Below, one piece after another: positions 41,807 through 49,121 of a DNA stretch of 64,000 bases. Position 1 is the first letter of the stretch, and every line of letters begins with the position of its first letter. The stretch is from an uncultured Anaerolineae bacterium (GTDB lineage Bacteria; Chloroflexota; Anaerolineae; Promineifilales; Promineifilaceae). The stretch is taken from positions 103,587 to 167,586 of the forward strand of contig CAJQMR010000021.1 in the NCBI GenBank assembly GCA_905479495.1. Reading direction: 5' to 3'. The translations under genes and the position numbers were made by a program. The notes beneath the pieces are model-generated. The model was not told where the DNA came from, searched no databases, and saw only the letters and a program-made list of their open reading frames with translations.

Positions 41807-42298
41807 TTAATCATCCCAAACTTCATCGAGATTGTCTTTGTAGTAATCCAGCGGGTCGGCGTAGTCGAGGATGTTTTGGTCGTTGGTTGTTTCTAGCAGC
41901 AGCTCCAACAGGAGACGGACTGCTTCATCTTCGCGGGCCTCGCTGTAATAGGCCAGTGCCAGAAAAACCTTGCCACTGTTATCGTCGGGAAATTGCTTCA
42001 CAACTTTTTCTAGCGTTTCTACGGCTTCTTCAAACTGGCCCACGTTGCGCTGGCTGCTGCCCAGGCAAACGAGGCATTCTTGCAAATCATCACCGTCTAG
42101 CCCGGCTTTGATTGCTTTTTGGTAGAAGGGGATGGCTTCTTTTTCTTCTCCCATGACGTCATAGGAGCCACCGACTTCGTATAGGACGAGGGGATCTTTG
42201 GGATGCTCCGCCAGCAAATCGAGCAGCAGCTCTTGTGAGGCTTCTAGCTCATCTTCGCGGCGTAGTTTTTTGGCGCGGGCGATGGTTTCTTCAATCAC
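41807..42298 (-). CDS. TPR-repeat protein
   Basis: A 163-residue soluble protein. A GTG start at 42298 is chosen because AGGAG lies 8 bases upstream and the translation VIEETIARAKKLRREDELEA begins the first helical repeat; an 80-codon longer frame upstream has no coding character. About four TPR-like helix pairs follow (DPLVLYEVGGSYDVMGEEKE, LQECLVCLGSSQRNVGQFEE, GKVFLALAYYSEAREDEAVR), ending with an acidic tail LDEVWDD. Such proteins are scaffolds; the partner is unknown. It is divergent from the 42479 gene. Confidence 0.85.
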   Translation of the reverse strand: MIEETIARAKKLRREDELEASQELLLDLLAEHPKDPLVLYEVGGSYDVMGEEKEAIPFYQKAIKAGLDGDDLQECLVCLGSSQRNVGQFEEAVETLEKVVKQFPDDNSGKVFLALAYYSEAREDEAVRLLLELLLETTNDQNILDYADPLDYYKDNLDEVWDD

Positions 42299-42478
42299 TG
42301 ATTTTCTCCTGAAATTGCCGCTGAGGGTACAGAATAAAAAAAGATTGTCTGTGTCCCTGGTGGCGTGTGTGCGTTTGGGTGGAATGATAGACAGTGCGGG
42401 GCAAACTCGCAACTTGAATCTTGTCGGTTTACGGCCGTTTTGGTATCGTCCAAGAAAGTGAGGCTCGATGAAAAGACA

Positions 42479-43075
42479 ATGCAGAGGCGCAAAGACGCAG
42501 AAAAGAGGGTTTACGTGGTAGCTAAAGCGGTGGGACAACGGGTGAGAGGACAGTTGTTAGAAGAGGCGGGGGAAAACGGCCGTCTGGCTCTGTTGCTCAT
42601 GGATCCTAAACCAGAACCGGATACGGCCGATTTGCTTATCATGCGCTTTGCCTTTGTTCTCATGGGCACGGAAGCCCACCTTTTCCCCAGCGTTTTAATT
42701 GATGACTGGGGAAGCGAGGTGCGGGGTCTGGCTCTCTATGCGTGGGTTCGGGAAAATGGCAACCATTTCCCCAGGGCTGAGATTTTTGGCTTTGACCAGC
42801 ACGGGGGAAGTGTGCAATATTTTGTGCGAGAACTGGAGCTGTATGCCAAACTACCTGCCTATGTTTTTCCAGACCGAAACACGCCGTTGGCAGAAGGGAA
42901 GCTGCTAAGTGCCATTTTGCTGCCGGATGCGTCAGTCAGTGCGCCGACAAAAATAAAACGGCCGTCTCAATTGAAACGGCCGTTTGCTTCCGCGCGGGTT
43001 ACCTGGTGGCAGGTGCCCACGACGTTGACTCAGTTTGACTTTAGCCAGCTAGGCAAATCACAGGAAGATTTTTAA
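42479..43075 (+). CDS. Hypothetical protein
   Basis: About 198 residues if the ATG at 42479 is used; the exact start is uncertain and could be a GTG some 13-16 codons later. The better-patterned part is ADLLIMRFAFVLMGTEAHLF, then PSVLIDDWGSEVRGLALYAW and DRNTPLAEGKLLSAILLPD, suggesting a mixed alpha/beta soluble protein. I do not recognise a family. Two ACGGCCGT copies only 18 bp apart (42958, 42976) code for KRPSQLKRPF, a linker-like stretch that shows the palindrome forcing protein sequence. Two other copies lie at 42431 (before the start) and 42576. Confidence 0.5.
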   Translation: MQRRKDAEKRVYVVAKAVGQRVRGQLLEEAGENGRLALLLMDPKPEPDTADLLIMRFAFVLMGTEAHLFPSVLIDDWGSEVRGLALYAWVRENGNHFPRAEIFGFDQHGGSVQYFVRELELYAKLPAYVFPDRNTPLAEGKLLSAILLPDASVSAPTKIKRPSQLKRPFASARVTWWQVPTTLTQFDFSQLGKSQEDF

Positions 43076-43152
43076 ATGAGACAGCAAGATTTCGCGTGAA
43101 ATCTGTTTGGCTTTTACACAGATGAGCCAAAGGCATTTTGAGCCAATGGCGC

Positions 43153-43707
43153 TCAGATTATTTCTATCGGTTCAACAGAAAGGATGATGGGCACACGGCC
43201 GTTTTGCACATAGTAAAATCGATAGGAATGGTTATTTTGCAACACCTGCATTTGCTGCGTCGTTTCTAGCTGAAACTTTTGCCGACCGATACGCATAAAA
43301 TAAGCTGTGCCTACCGGACCGTCGTTTGATTTAATCTCTTTCGCCCAGGTTTGTACATTTCCTTCCGCCACACTCAGGTTGCCCTGGGCCAAATCTCGCC
43401 CCGCCCGGAAGTCACCGATGAGAGAAACTAGGAAGATAATGGCCAAAATGCCTGCCACCACAAGCAGATACGGCCGTGCCTGATCAATGCCTGGAGCTTT
43501 TAGCAGAAATGCGGTGGCGGCCATTCCAGCAGCCATCAGACCAAAAACAATTGCGGCGGCACGACGCCCACAGCCACGCATTTTCCGATATTTATCCAGC
43601 TTCTTTGTTTGGGCAGTTGAAAGCTGCCCGCGCCGGTTCAAATCTAGCTCGGCTGGGCTGAAGGCAAAGGCTTGTTCCAACGGCGGGCGCACGTTTTGGG
43701 CTGTCAT
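43153..43707 (-). CDS. Two-helix membrane protein, unknown function
   Basis: A 184-residue protein. A charged N-terminal region (SPAELDLNRRGQLSTAQTKK) precedes two close helices (AAAIVFGLMAAGMAATAFLL and YLLVVAGILAIIFLVSLIGD) and a C-terminal soluble part (KFQLETTQQMQVLQNNHSYR then FYYVQNGRVPIILSVEPIE) with beta-strand pattern. It resembles membrane proteins with a short bPH-like or signalling tail, but no family is certain. Its ATG (43707) is 3 bp downstream of the RNase J stop, so it is the second gene of that operon. Confidence 0.7.
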   Translation of the reverse strand: MTAQNVRPPLEQAFAFSPAELDLNRRGQLSTAQTKKLDKYRKMRGCGRRAAAIVFGLMAAGMAATAFLLKAPGIDQARPYLLVVAGILAIIFLVSLIGDFRAGRDLAQGNLSVAEGNVQTWAKEIKSNDGPVGTAYFMRIGRQKFQLETTQQMQVLQNNHSYRFYYVQNGRVPIILSVEPIEII

Positions 43708-43710
43708 AAA

Positions 43711-45351
43711 TTATTTGATGACAACTTGCACAATGGGACGCCGACCCGTTTCTGTGTACAGGAAGCGGCTCAGCGCGTCTTCAATCTTTTTATTTAGCCC
43801 TCTGCCCTGGCCATCAAACTGCTTGATGGTGCGCTCAATGGTTGCTTTGGCGCTGTCCAGCAGCTCCTCTTCATCCCGCCGATCAATAAAACCGCGAGAA
43901 ATAATTTCTGGCTGGCCCAGCATTTGCCCGTTGCCATTCAGGCCAACGACGGCAAAAATAAGACCACTTTGGGCCAATTTTTCCCGGTCACGCAGCACGG
44001 GCCAATCAATTTCACCTACGCTGTCGCCATCCACAAAAATGTAGCCACCCCGCATACGCGGCAAAATTTCGAGCGAATCGGCCGTTAAGTCCACCGGTGT
44101 GCCGTTTTCAATGATGGCAATATTTTCAGCAGGGATGCCCAACTCTTTGGCCATTACGGCATGTTGTTTTAGATGACGCAGCTCACCGTGAACGGGCATT
44201 AAATATTTCGGCCGTACCAGGTTGATCATCAACTTCATCTCTTCCTGGCTGGCGTGGCCGGAGACGTGCACATCGGCGATATTTTCGTATAGCACATTCG
44301 CGCCGCGCCGGAACAGCTGGTTGATGGTGCGGTAGACAAGCTCCTCGTTGCCGGGAATGGCGTGGGCGGAGAGCACCACGGTGTCATCTTCCTCGATTTG
44401 CAGGCGATTGTGGTTGCCGCGCGCCAACCGTCCCATCACAGCAGACGGTTCACCTTGTGACCCGGTAGCCATAATGACGACTTTCTGCGCGGGCAGGGAA
44501 GAAATATCGCTGATGTCGATGAGAGTGGCTTCATCAATGTCCAAATAGCCCAGCTCCATTGCCATTTTGGTGTTGTCGCGCATGGAGCGGCCGGTGATGG
44601 CCAGGTAACGGCTGTATTTTTCGGCCGTGTCTGCTACCAACTGAATGCGGGAGATAAGCGAGGCAAAGCTGGCCACAATGATGCGCCCTGGGGCATCGCG
44701 GAACATATCCTCAAAAGCGACCTCAATTTCCTTTTCCGATTTGGTCCAACCGGGACGGTCGGCATTGGTGCTGTCGGCCAGCAGGCAAAGCACCCCACGC
44801 TGGGAAAATTCGGCAAGTTTAGCAAAGTCAGGCGGCCAGCCGTCGGCTGGGGTGTGGTCAAATTTGTAATCCCCGGTATGGACAATTAAACCAGCAGGCG
44901 TGGTAATGCCGAATCCCACGCAGTCGGGAATGCTGTGGGCGACGTGAAAGGGTTCTACCGTAAAATGACGCCCGACGGTAAAGGTGTCGCCTGCCTGAAA
45001 GGTGATCAGCTCCACCTCTTTTTTTAGGCCAGCGCGCCGCATTTTTACATCGATCAGGCCAATGGTGAGTGGCGTCGCGTAAATAGGGGCGTCAATGTCT
45101 CGCATGACGTGTGGCAAAGCGCCTACGTGATCTTCATGGCCGTGGGTAACCAGAACGGCCACGATTTTGTCGAGTTTGTCCATTAAGTATTTGTAGTCAG
45201 GAATAATGGCATCGACCCCCAACATATCGTTTTGGGGAAACATGATGCCCGCATCGATCACCACGATTTCATCGTCGTACTCAATGGCGGTCATGTTTTT
45301 GCCAATTTCCCCGCACCCACCCAGCGGTGTGATGCGTAGTTTGTTGTTCAT
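43711..45351 (-). CDS. rnj: Ribonuclease J
   Basis: A 546-residue metallo-beta-lactamase RNase that matures and degrades RNA with 5'-exo and endo activity. The start at 45351 (MNNKLRITPLGGCGEIGKNM) has GGAGG 4-5 bases upstream; a 24-codon extension upstream is not used by the family. Metal ligands: VLVTHGHEDHVGALPHV; further ligands in VAHSIPDCVGFG and IVHTGDYKFDHTP. The beta-CASP block includes IIVASFASLISRIQLVADTA, MATGSQGEPSAVMGRLARGN, and VSGHASQEEMKLMINLVRPK. Length fits RNase J. The region has three near-miss palindromes TCGGCCGT but no exact ACGGCCGT. Confidence 0.95.
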   Translation of the reverse strand: MNNKLRITPLGGCGEIGKNMTAIEYDDEIVVIDAGIMFPQNDMLGVDAIIPDYKYLMDKLDKIVAVLVTHGHEDHVGALPHVMRDIDAPIYATPLTIGLIDVKMRRAGLKKEVELITFQAGDTFTVGRHFTVEPFHVAHSIPDCVGFGITTPAGLIVHTGDYKFDHTPADGWPPDFAKLAEFSQRGVLCLLADSTNADRPGWTKSEKEIEVAFEDMFRDAPGRIIVASFASLISRIQLVADTAEKYSRYLAITGRSMRDNTKMAMELGYLDIDEATLIDISDISSLPAQKVVIMATGSQGEPSAVMGRLARGNHNRLQIEEDDTVVLSAHAIPGNEELVYRTINQLFRRGANVLYENIADVHVSGHASQEEMKLMINLVRPKYLMPVHGELRHLKQHAVMAKELGIPAENIAIIENGTPVDLTADSLEILPRMRGGYIFVDGDSVGEIDWPVLRDREKLAQSGLIFAVVGLNGNGQMLGQPEIISRGFIDRRDEEELLDSAKATIERTIKQFDGQGRGLNKKIEDALSRFLYTETGRRPIVQVVIK

Positions 45352-45554
45352 AAAACCTCCGAAGGTGACAAGGCAGGCAACGCTGCCTTGATGTTGTTGT
45401 GTTTTGGTTGGGAAGGGAGCCAAACGGCCGTTCCCAATGGAATAAAAAGAATTGCCGACAACGGGTCGCTGCCGACAATTCTTGGTTGTTCAGTTTAAGG
45501 TTCTTGTGCGTGAAACAATCTTACGGATTGTAAGTTGCGGACAAGCCAAGGGTA

Positions 45555-46490
45555 TTATACACGGAGTAGAAGCCAAACCAGAAATATTAACATGGTTTGG
45601 GCCAGACCAAGGGCTACGGTGTACATCCAGAGCAGGGGGCGATCTAAAACCATTTCATTGGCCGGGGCCTTTGCTGAGACAATGAAGGGGCGTGTTTTGG
45701 CTGGCGCGCTTTTTTGGGAGGAAACGGCCGTTTCTTTTTCGTAACGAATCACGGCCACCGAAATATTGTCTTCCCCGCCGCGCTCATTGGCTTTGCGGAT
45801 AAGGGTTGTTGCGGCCTGTTCTGGTGATTCTTCACTCAGGGTGAGGGCAATTTCGGCATCTGTCACATGGCGGGTTAAACCATCTGAACAGAGGAACAAA
45901 ATGTCATCTTTTTGCAGCGTCTGCTCAAACAGGTCGATTTTGGGGGAACGTTCAGAGCCGAGGCTGTATAAAATGACGTTGCGCCGGGGATGAAAACTGG
46001 CTTCTTCCTCGGTGATAGCCCCTTCTTCCACCAGTTTGGCTACCAGGCTTTGGTCTTTGGTAATTTGCTGGATACGGCCGTTGCGCCACAAATAGCCACG
46101 ACTGTCTCCCACATTGGCAATATAGGCGTGATTTTCCTGTAAAACGACCGCAACCATCGTGGTTGCCATGCGGCTGTTGTCGTTACGTTCCAGGACGTAT
46201 TGACGTAACTCGGAATTGGCCGCCTGCATCGCATTTAGCAGCCGCTGGCCCCAGTTGGGCTCATCGGCGTGTTCTAAATAATGATTGATGGTGTGTTCGG
46301 AGGTTAATTCGCTGGCTACTTCACCTGCGTCGGCCCCGCCAACGCCATCGGCGACAATGTAAAGCCAACCGCTTTCTGTTTCTGCTTCACGGTTTGGGGG
46401 TTCCCAATAGGAGACAAAATCTTCGTTGTGATCCCGGACGCGGCCGGTATCGGTGCGGAGGATGGCAGTGATCTGCCCAAGATTGCTCAT
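45555..46490 (-). CDS. PP2C-type serine/threonine protein phosphatase
   Basis: A 311-residue phosphatase starting at ATG 46490 (MSNLGQITAILRTDTGRVRD). Metal-binding motifs are present: RDHNEDFVSYW, LYIVADGVGGADAGEVAS, NVGDSRGYLWRNGRIQQITK, FLCSDGLTRHVTDAEIALTL and GGEDNISVAVIRY. The C-terminus is one membrane helix (LLWMYTVALGLAQTMLIFLV), so it is a tail-anchored form facing the cytosol. Such phosphatases reverse Hanks-type kinases, none of which is in the window. An ACGGCCGT in the variable linker (45724) is read ETAVSSQKSAPA. Confidence 0.93.
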   Translation of the reverse strand: MSNLGQITAILRTDTGRVRDHNEDFVSYWEPPNREAETESGWLYIVADGVGGADAGEVASELTSEHTINHYLEHADEPNWGQRLLNAMQAANSELRQYVLERNDNSRMATTMVAVVLQENHAYIANVGDSRGYLWRNGRIQQITKDQSLVAKLVEEGAITEEEASFHPRRNVILYSLGSERSPKIDLFEQTLQKDDILFLCSDGLTRHVTDAEIALTLSEESPEQAATTLIRKANERGGEDNISVAVIRYEKETAVSSQKSAPAKTRPFIVSAKAPANEMVLDRPLLWMYTVALGLAQTMLIFLVWLLLRV

Positions 46491-46582
46491 GACTGAGACT
46501 ATAACCCACCTGTCCAAAAACGATCAAGCCTGACTTCGGTTCCAGAGGGAAATCGTAGGGAAATTTTTACCTGGTAATGGAA

Positions 46583-46680
46583 CAAACCGGACAGGTTCTC
46601 AAAATGAGCATGAAATTTAGCAAATTTTGCTCGGCATAGAACCTTTTTTGACTCAATGCAAATAGAACCTGTCCGGTTTG
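46583..46680. repeat. 17-bp perfect inverted repeat, intergenic
   Basis: CAAACCGGACAGGTTCT (46583-46599) and AGAACCTGTCCGGTTTG (46664-46680) are exact reverse complements around 64 bp. A partial AGAACCT also occurs at about 46638-46644. It lies between the PP2C gene start and the stop of the binding-protein gene. This looks like a small non-autonomous repeat or a long-range terminator. Confidence 0.75.
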
Positions 46681-46698
46681 AGTAAGGCTGCGGTGGGG

Positions 46699-47991
46699 TT
46701 AGCGGCTGATGCCCAATTGGAAATATTCTTCGGTGCGTGTGTCGATGAGCATGGCTGCCTCTTCAACCGAAATATCACCATAAAAGGCGCGTTCAATTTC
46801 TTCGCTGGCGGTGCCTTCAATTTCTTCCCAGGTGCTGATGATGGGCACCAGATGCAGTGTATCAACTGTATTGAGCCAAACCTGGCTGCGTGCTGGCAGT
46901 TGGTCCGGGTTGAGGAAGGCATCTGACTCGGCGACGGCAATGAGGGAGGGGACGGTACGGCCGCTTCCGGCAATAATTGTTTGACCCTCAAATGAATTGG
47001 CAAATTCAATGAATGTCCAGGCGGCCTCTTTGTTGGCTGTGGCGCTAGAGAGGCAGTAGGCGTCGCTGTGCAACACCCCTGCTACTTCCTTGTTGCGCGG
47101 CAGTGGGGCCACATCCCATACAAAATCTTCGATTTCGCGATAGGTAGGTGTGCCCCGGCGGCTGTCGAAGAGCATGGCTGTTGTGCCAGCGACAAACCGG
47201 CTTTCACTGTCTTGAGCGGCTTCTTCTACCCGGTCGGGTACCACACCGTGTGCCTGGCGCAAATCAACAAACCATTGCAGCGCTTCCTGTGCCGGGGGAC
47301 GCGTGAGGGTGAGCCGCGTGGGAAATTCATCGCTATTGACGATGGGGGCACCGTTTTGCCAGACAAATGGGGCCAGCCGGTAAAGTGAGGTGTCGATGCC
47401 TGCGCCATACTGGTCGATGGTGCCATCGCCATCAAAATCCTGGGTGAGGGCAACGGCCGTTTTTACAAAATCATCCCAGGTCCAATCATCAGCCGGATAG
47501 GGCAGGTTGGCAGCATCAAACAAATCCTGATTATAGTACACCACGAGGCTAGAGATATTTTGGGGAATGCAGGTGATCGCCCCATTCCAGGTAAACGCAT
47601 CAATCGCTATGGGGTAGAAATCTTCCGGTTGAATCAGGTTACTCTCTGCCAGGTAAGGACCCAATGGCTCCAATAAATCATTGGCGGCAAATGCCCCGTA
47701 GCGGCGATAGTTCATTAAGGTCACATCGTGGGGTGACCCAGCAGCAAATTCAACAGACAGTCGATTACGATATTCACGGGCAGAAGGAATATGTGTTACT
47801 TCTATATCAATTTCTGGATGTGCCTCTTCAAAGGCGGCCACCAGATCTAGGTAGGCTTGCCGCTCGGCCGGATCGCCAGAAATCATAAAGGAAACGGTTT
47901 CTTTGGCTGGCGAACAACTTGCCAGGAAAATAAAGACAAGCAGCAAAAGCCACTTGGAAAATGACGCGTGAAGGGTAGGTCTTTGCTTCAT
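46699..47991 (-). CDS. Sugar ABC transporter substrate-binding lipoprotein
   Basis: A 430-residue lipoprotein. The signal peptide ends LASC at about residue 26. The mature protein has the family-1 solute-binding pattern: FMISGDPAERQAYLDLVAAF, VEFAAGSPHDVTLMNYRRYG, DWTWDDFVKTAVALTQDFDG (with the D-x-D-x-D-G calcium-like loop) and SATANKEAAWTFIEFANSFE. It should capture an oligosaccharide for the two permeases upstream in the locus. Unusually, it is the last gene, 28 bp after the metallophosphoesterase and separated from its permeases by the GH3 and phosphoesterase genes. Confidence 0.92.
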   Translation of the reverse strand: MKQRPTLHASFSKWLLLLVFIFLASCSPAKETVSFMISGDPAERQAYLDLVAAFEEAHPEIDIEVTHIPSAREYRNRLSVEFAAGSPHDVTLMNYRRYGAFAANDLLEPLGPYLAESNLIQPEDFYPIAIDAFTWNGAITCIPQNISSLVVYYNQDLFDAANLPYPADDWTWDDFVKTAVALTQDFDGDGTIDQYGAGIDTSLYRLAPFVWQNGAPIVNSDEFPTRLTLTRPPAQEALQWFVDLRQAHGVVPDRVEEAAQDSESRFVAGTTAMLFDSRRGTPTYREIEDFVWDVAPLPRNKEVAGVLHSDAYCLSSATANKEAAWTFIEFANSFEGQTIIAGSGRTVPSLIAVAESDAFLNPDQLPARSQVWLNTVDTLHLVPIISTWEEIEGTASEEIERAFYGDISVEEAAMLIDTRTEEYFQLGISR

Positions 47992-48019
47992 TTAGGTGTT
48001 TTACTCCGTAGATGGTGGT

Positions 48020-48988
48020 TCACTTCACAGTGAAAGGTAAATAAAGGTGGTTCGCGAAGTAATCGGGTTTGTAGAGGGTGATGCTGTCGATGAGGCTGCC
48101 AGCGCGGCTGTAGAAGCTGAAGTTAATACAGAGCGGACTCGCTTCAAGGCGCATCGCACCGTAGTCCAAATTATACCGTACAATGCTGCCTGGCACAGGC
48201 TCCCCCAGGTTATAAATGCTGCGCCCGCCTAGCCCATTGACAAAGTAAAGGATGCCGTCTTGATGAATGCGCTCGTACGTGTGGTCGTGCCCAGCGAGAA
48301 CGGCCGTTGCTCCCCAATCGGCAAAAGGCCACTGCAAAAATGGGTTGGAGCCGTGTACGCTGGACGAGGAGTAAGGAGGATGGTGCAATGTCACCAGTTT
48401 CCACGGCGCGTTGCTGCTGGTCATCTGGCTTTGCAGCCAACTGGCTTGCAGGGAAGAGGCGGTACGGCCGTCTGGTTCATTCGTGTCGCTGTCTAAGGCA
48501 AAAAGGTGGACGGGCCCGAGCGTAACATCATAATAACGTTCGTTGCCGGGCAGTGTGAAATAGTCGAGGTACGGTTGCAGCGTGCCGGTGTTCCAATCAT
48601 GATTGCCAGGCACGGGGAAGAAGCGGTTTTCTGTGGCACCCGGCCCATAACTGCCGCTGTAGCTGCCGATGTACTGTTGGTAATATTGGCCAATGTTTTC
48701 GTCGATGGTGCTGGCTTCGCCATTAGGATAGTTGTCATCCCCTGTGGTTAGCACGTAATCGACATTCCAACTATTGACCAGCGTGGCGACGTCTGCCTCT
48801 GGTTGACCGGCATCGCCAAAATCACCAATGACGGCCAGCGTGGTGGTTCCGGTACAGGTGGCTGCGCCCGCCTGTACTGTTTCTACGTGATAGATTTTGT
48901 TGGGGAGCCGCCAATTGATGAAAATGATGAGGAATACGGCCGTTCCCACCAAACTCCCTAACCACCAACGCCAATATTTATAAATCAT
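48020..48988 (-). CDS. Exported metallophosphoesterase
   Basis: A 322-residue protein with an N-terminal membrane segment (WWLGSLVGTAVFLIIFINW). The catalytic domain has calcineurin-type motifs: LAVIGDFGDAG, VLTTGDDNYPNG, VPGNHDWNTG, LVTLHHPPYSSS and VLAGHDHTYERI, resembling purple acid (tartrate-resistant) phosphatases. Active outside the cell on phosphate esters, inferred. It ends NHLYLPFTVK, a C-terminal copy of the YLP motif. It sits between the GH3 enzyme and binding protein on the same strand, so may be co-transcribed with the sugar locus, although the 133-bp gap to GH3 leaves room for its own promoter. Confidence 0.92.
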   Translation of the reverse strand: MIYKYWRWWLGSLVGTAVFLIIFINWRLPNKIYHVETVQAGAATCTGTTTLAVIGDFGDAGQPEADVATLVNSWNVDYVLTTGDDNYPNGEASTIDENIGQYYQQYIGSYSGSYGPGATENRFFPVPGNHDWNTGTLQPYLDYFTLPGNERYYDVTLGPVHLFALDSDTNEPDGRTASSLQASWLQSQMTSSNAPWKLVTLHHPPYSSSSVHGSNPFLQWPFADWGATAVLAGHDHTYERIHQDGILYFVNGLGGRSIYNLGEPVPGSIVRYNLDYGAMRLEASPLCINFSFYSRAGSLIDSITLYKPDYFANHLYLPFTVK

Positions 48989-49121
48989 GCACCTTTTTAC
49001 CCATCAAATTAACATAATGTTTTAGCTGCACAATGGCAGCCGCAGCTTCTCCCGCACAATGATGGCGAATAAAGAAACTGCGGCACCTGTCATCCGTCGA
49101 ATCCAGCAACATGTGTGGGTG

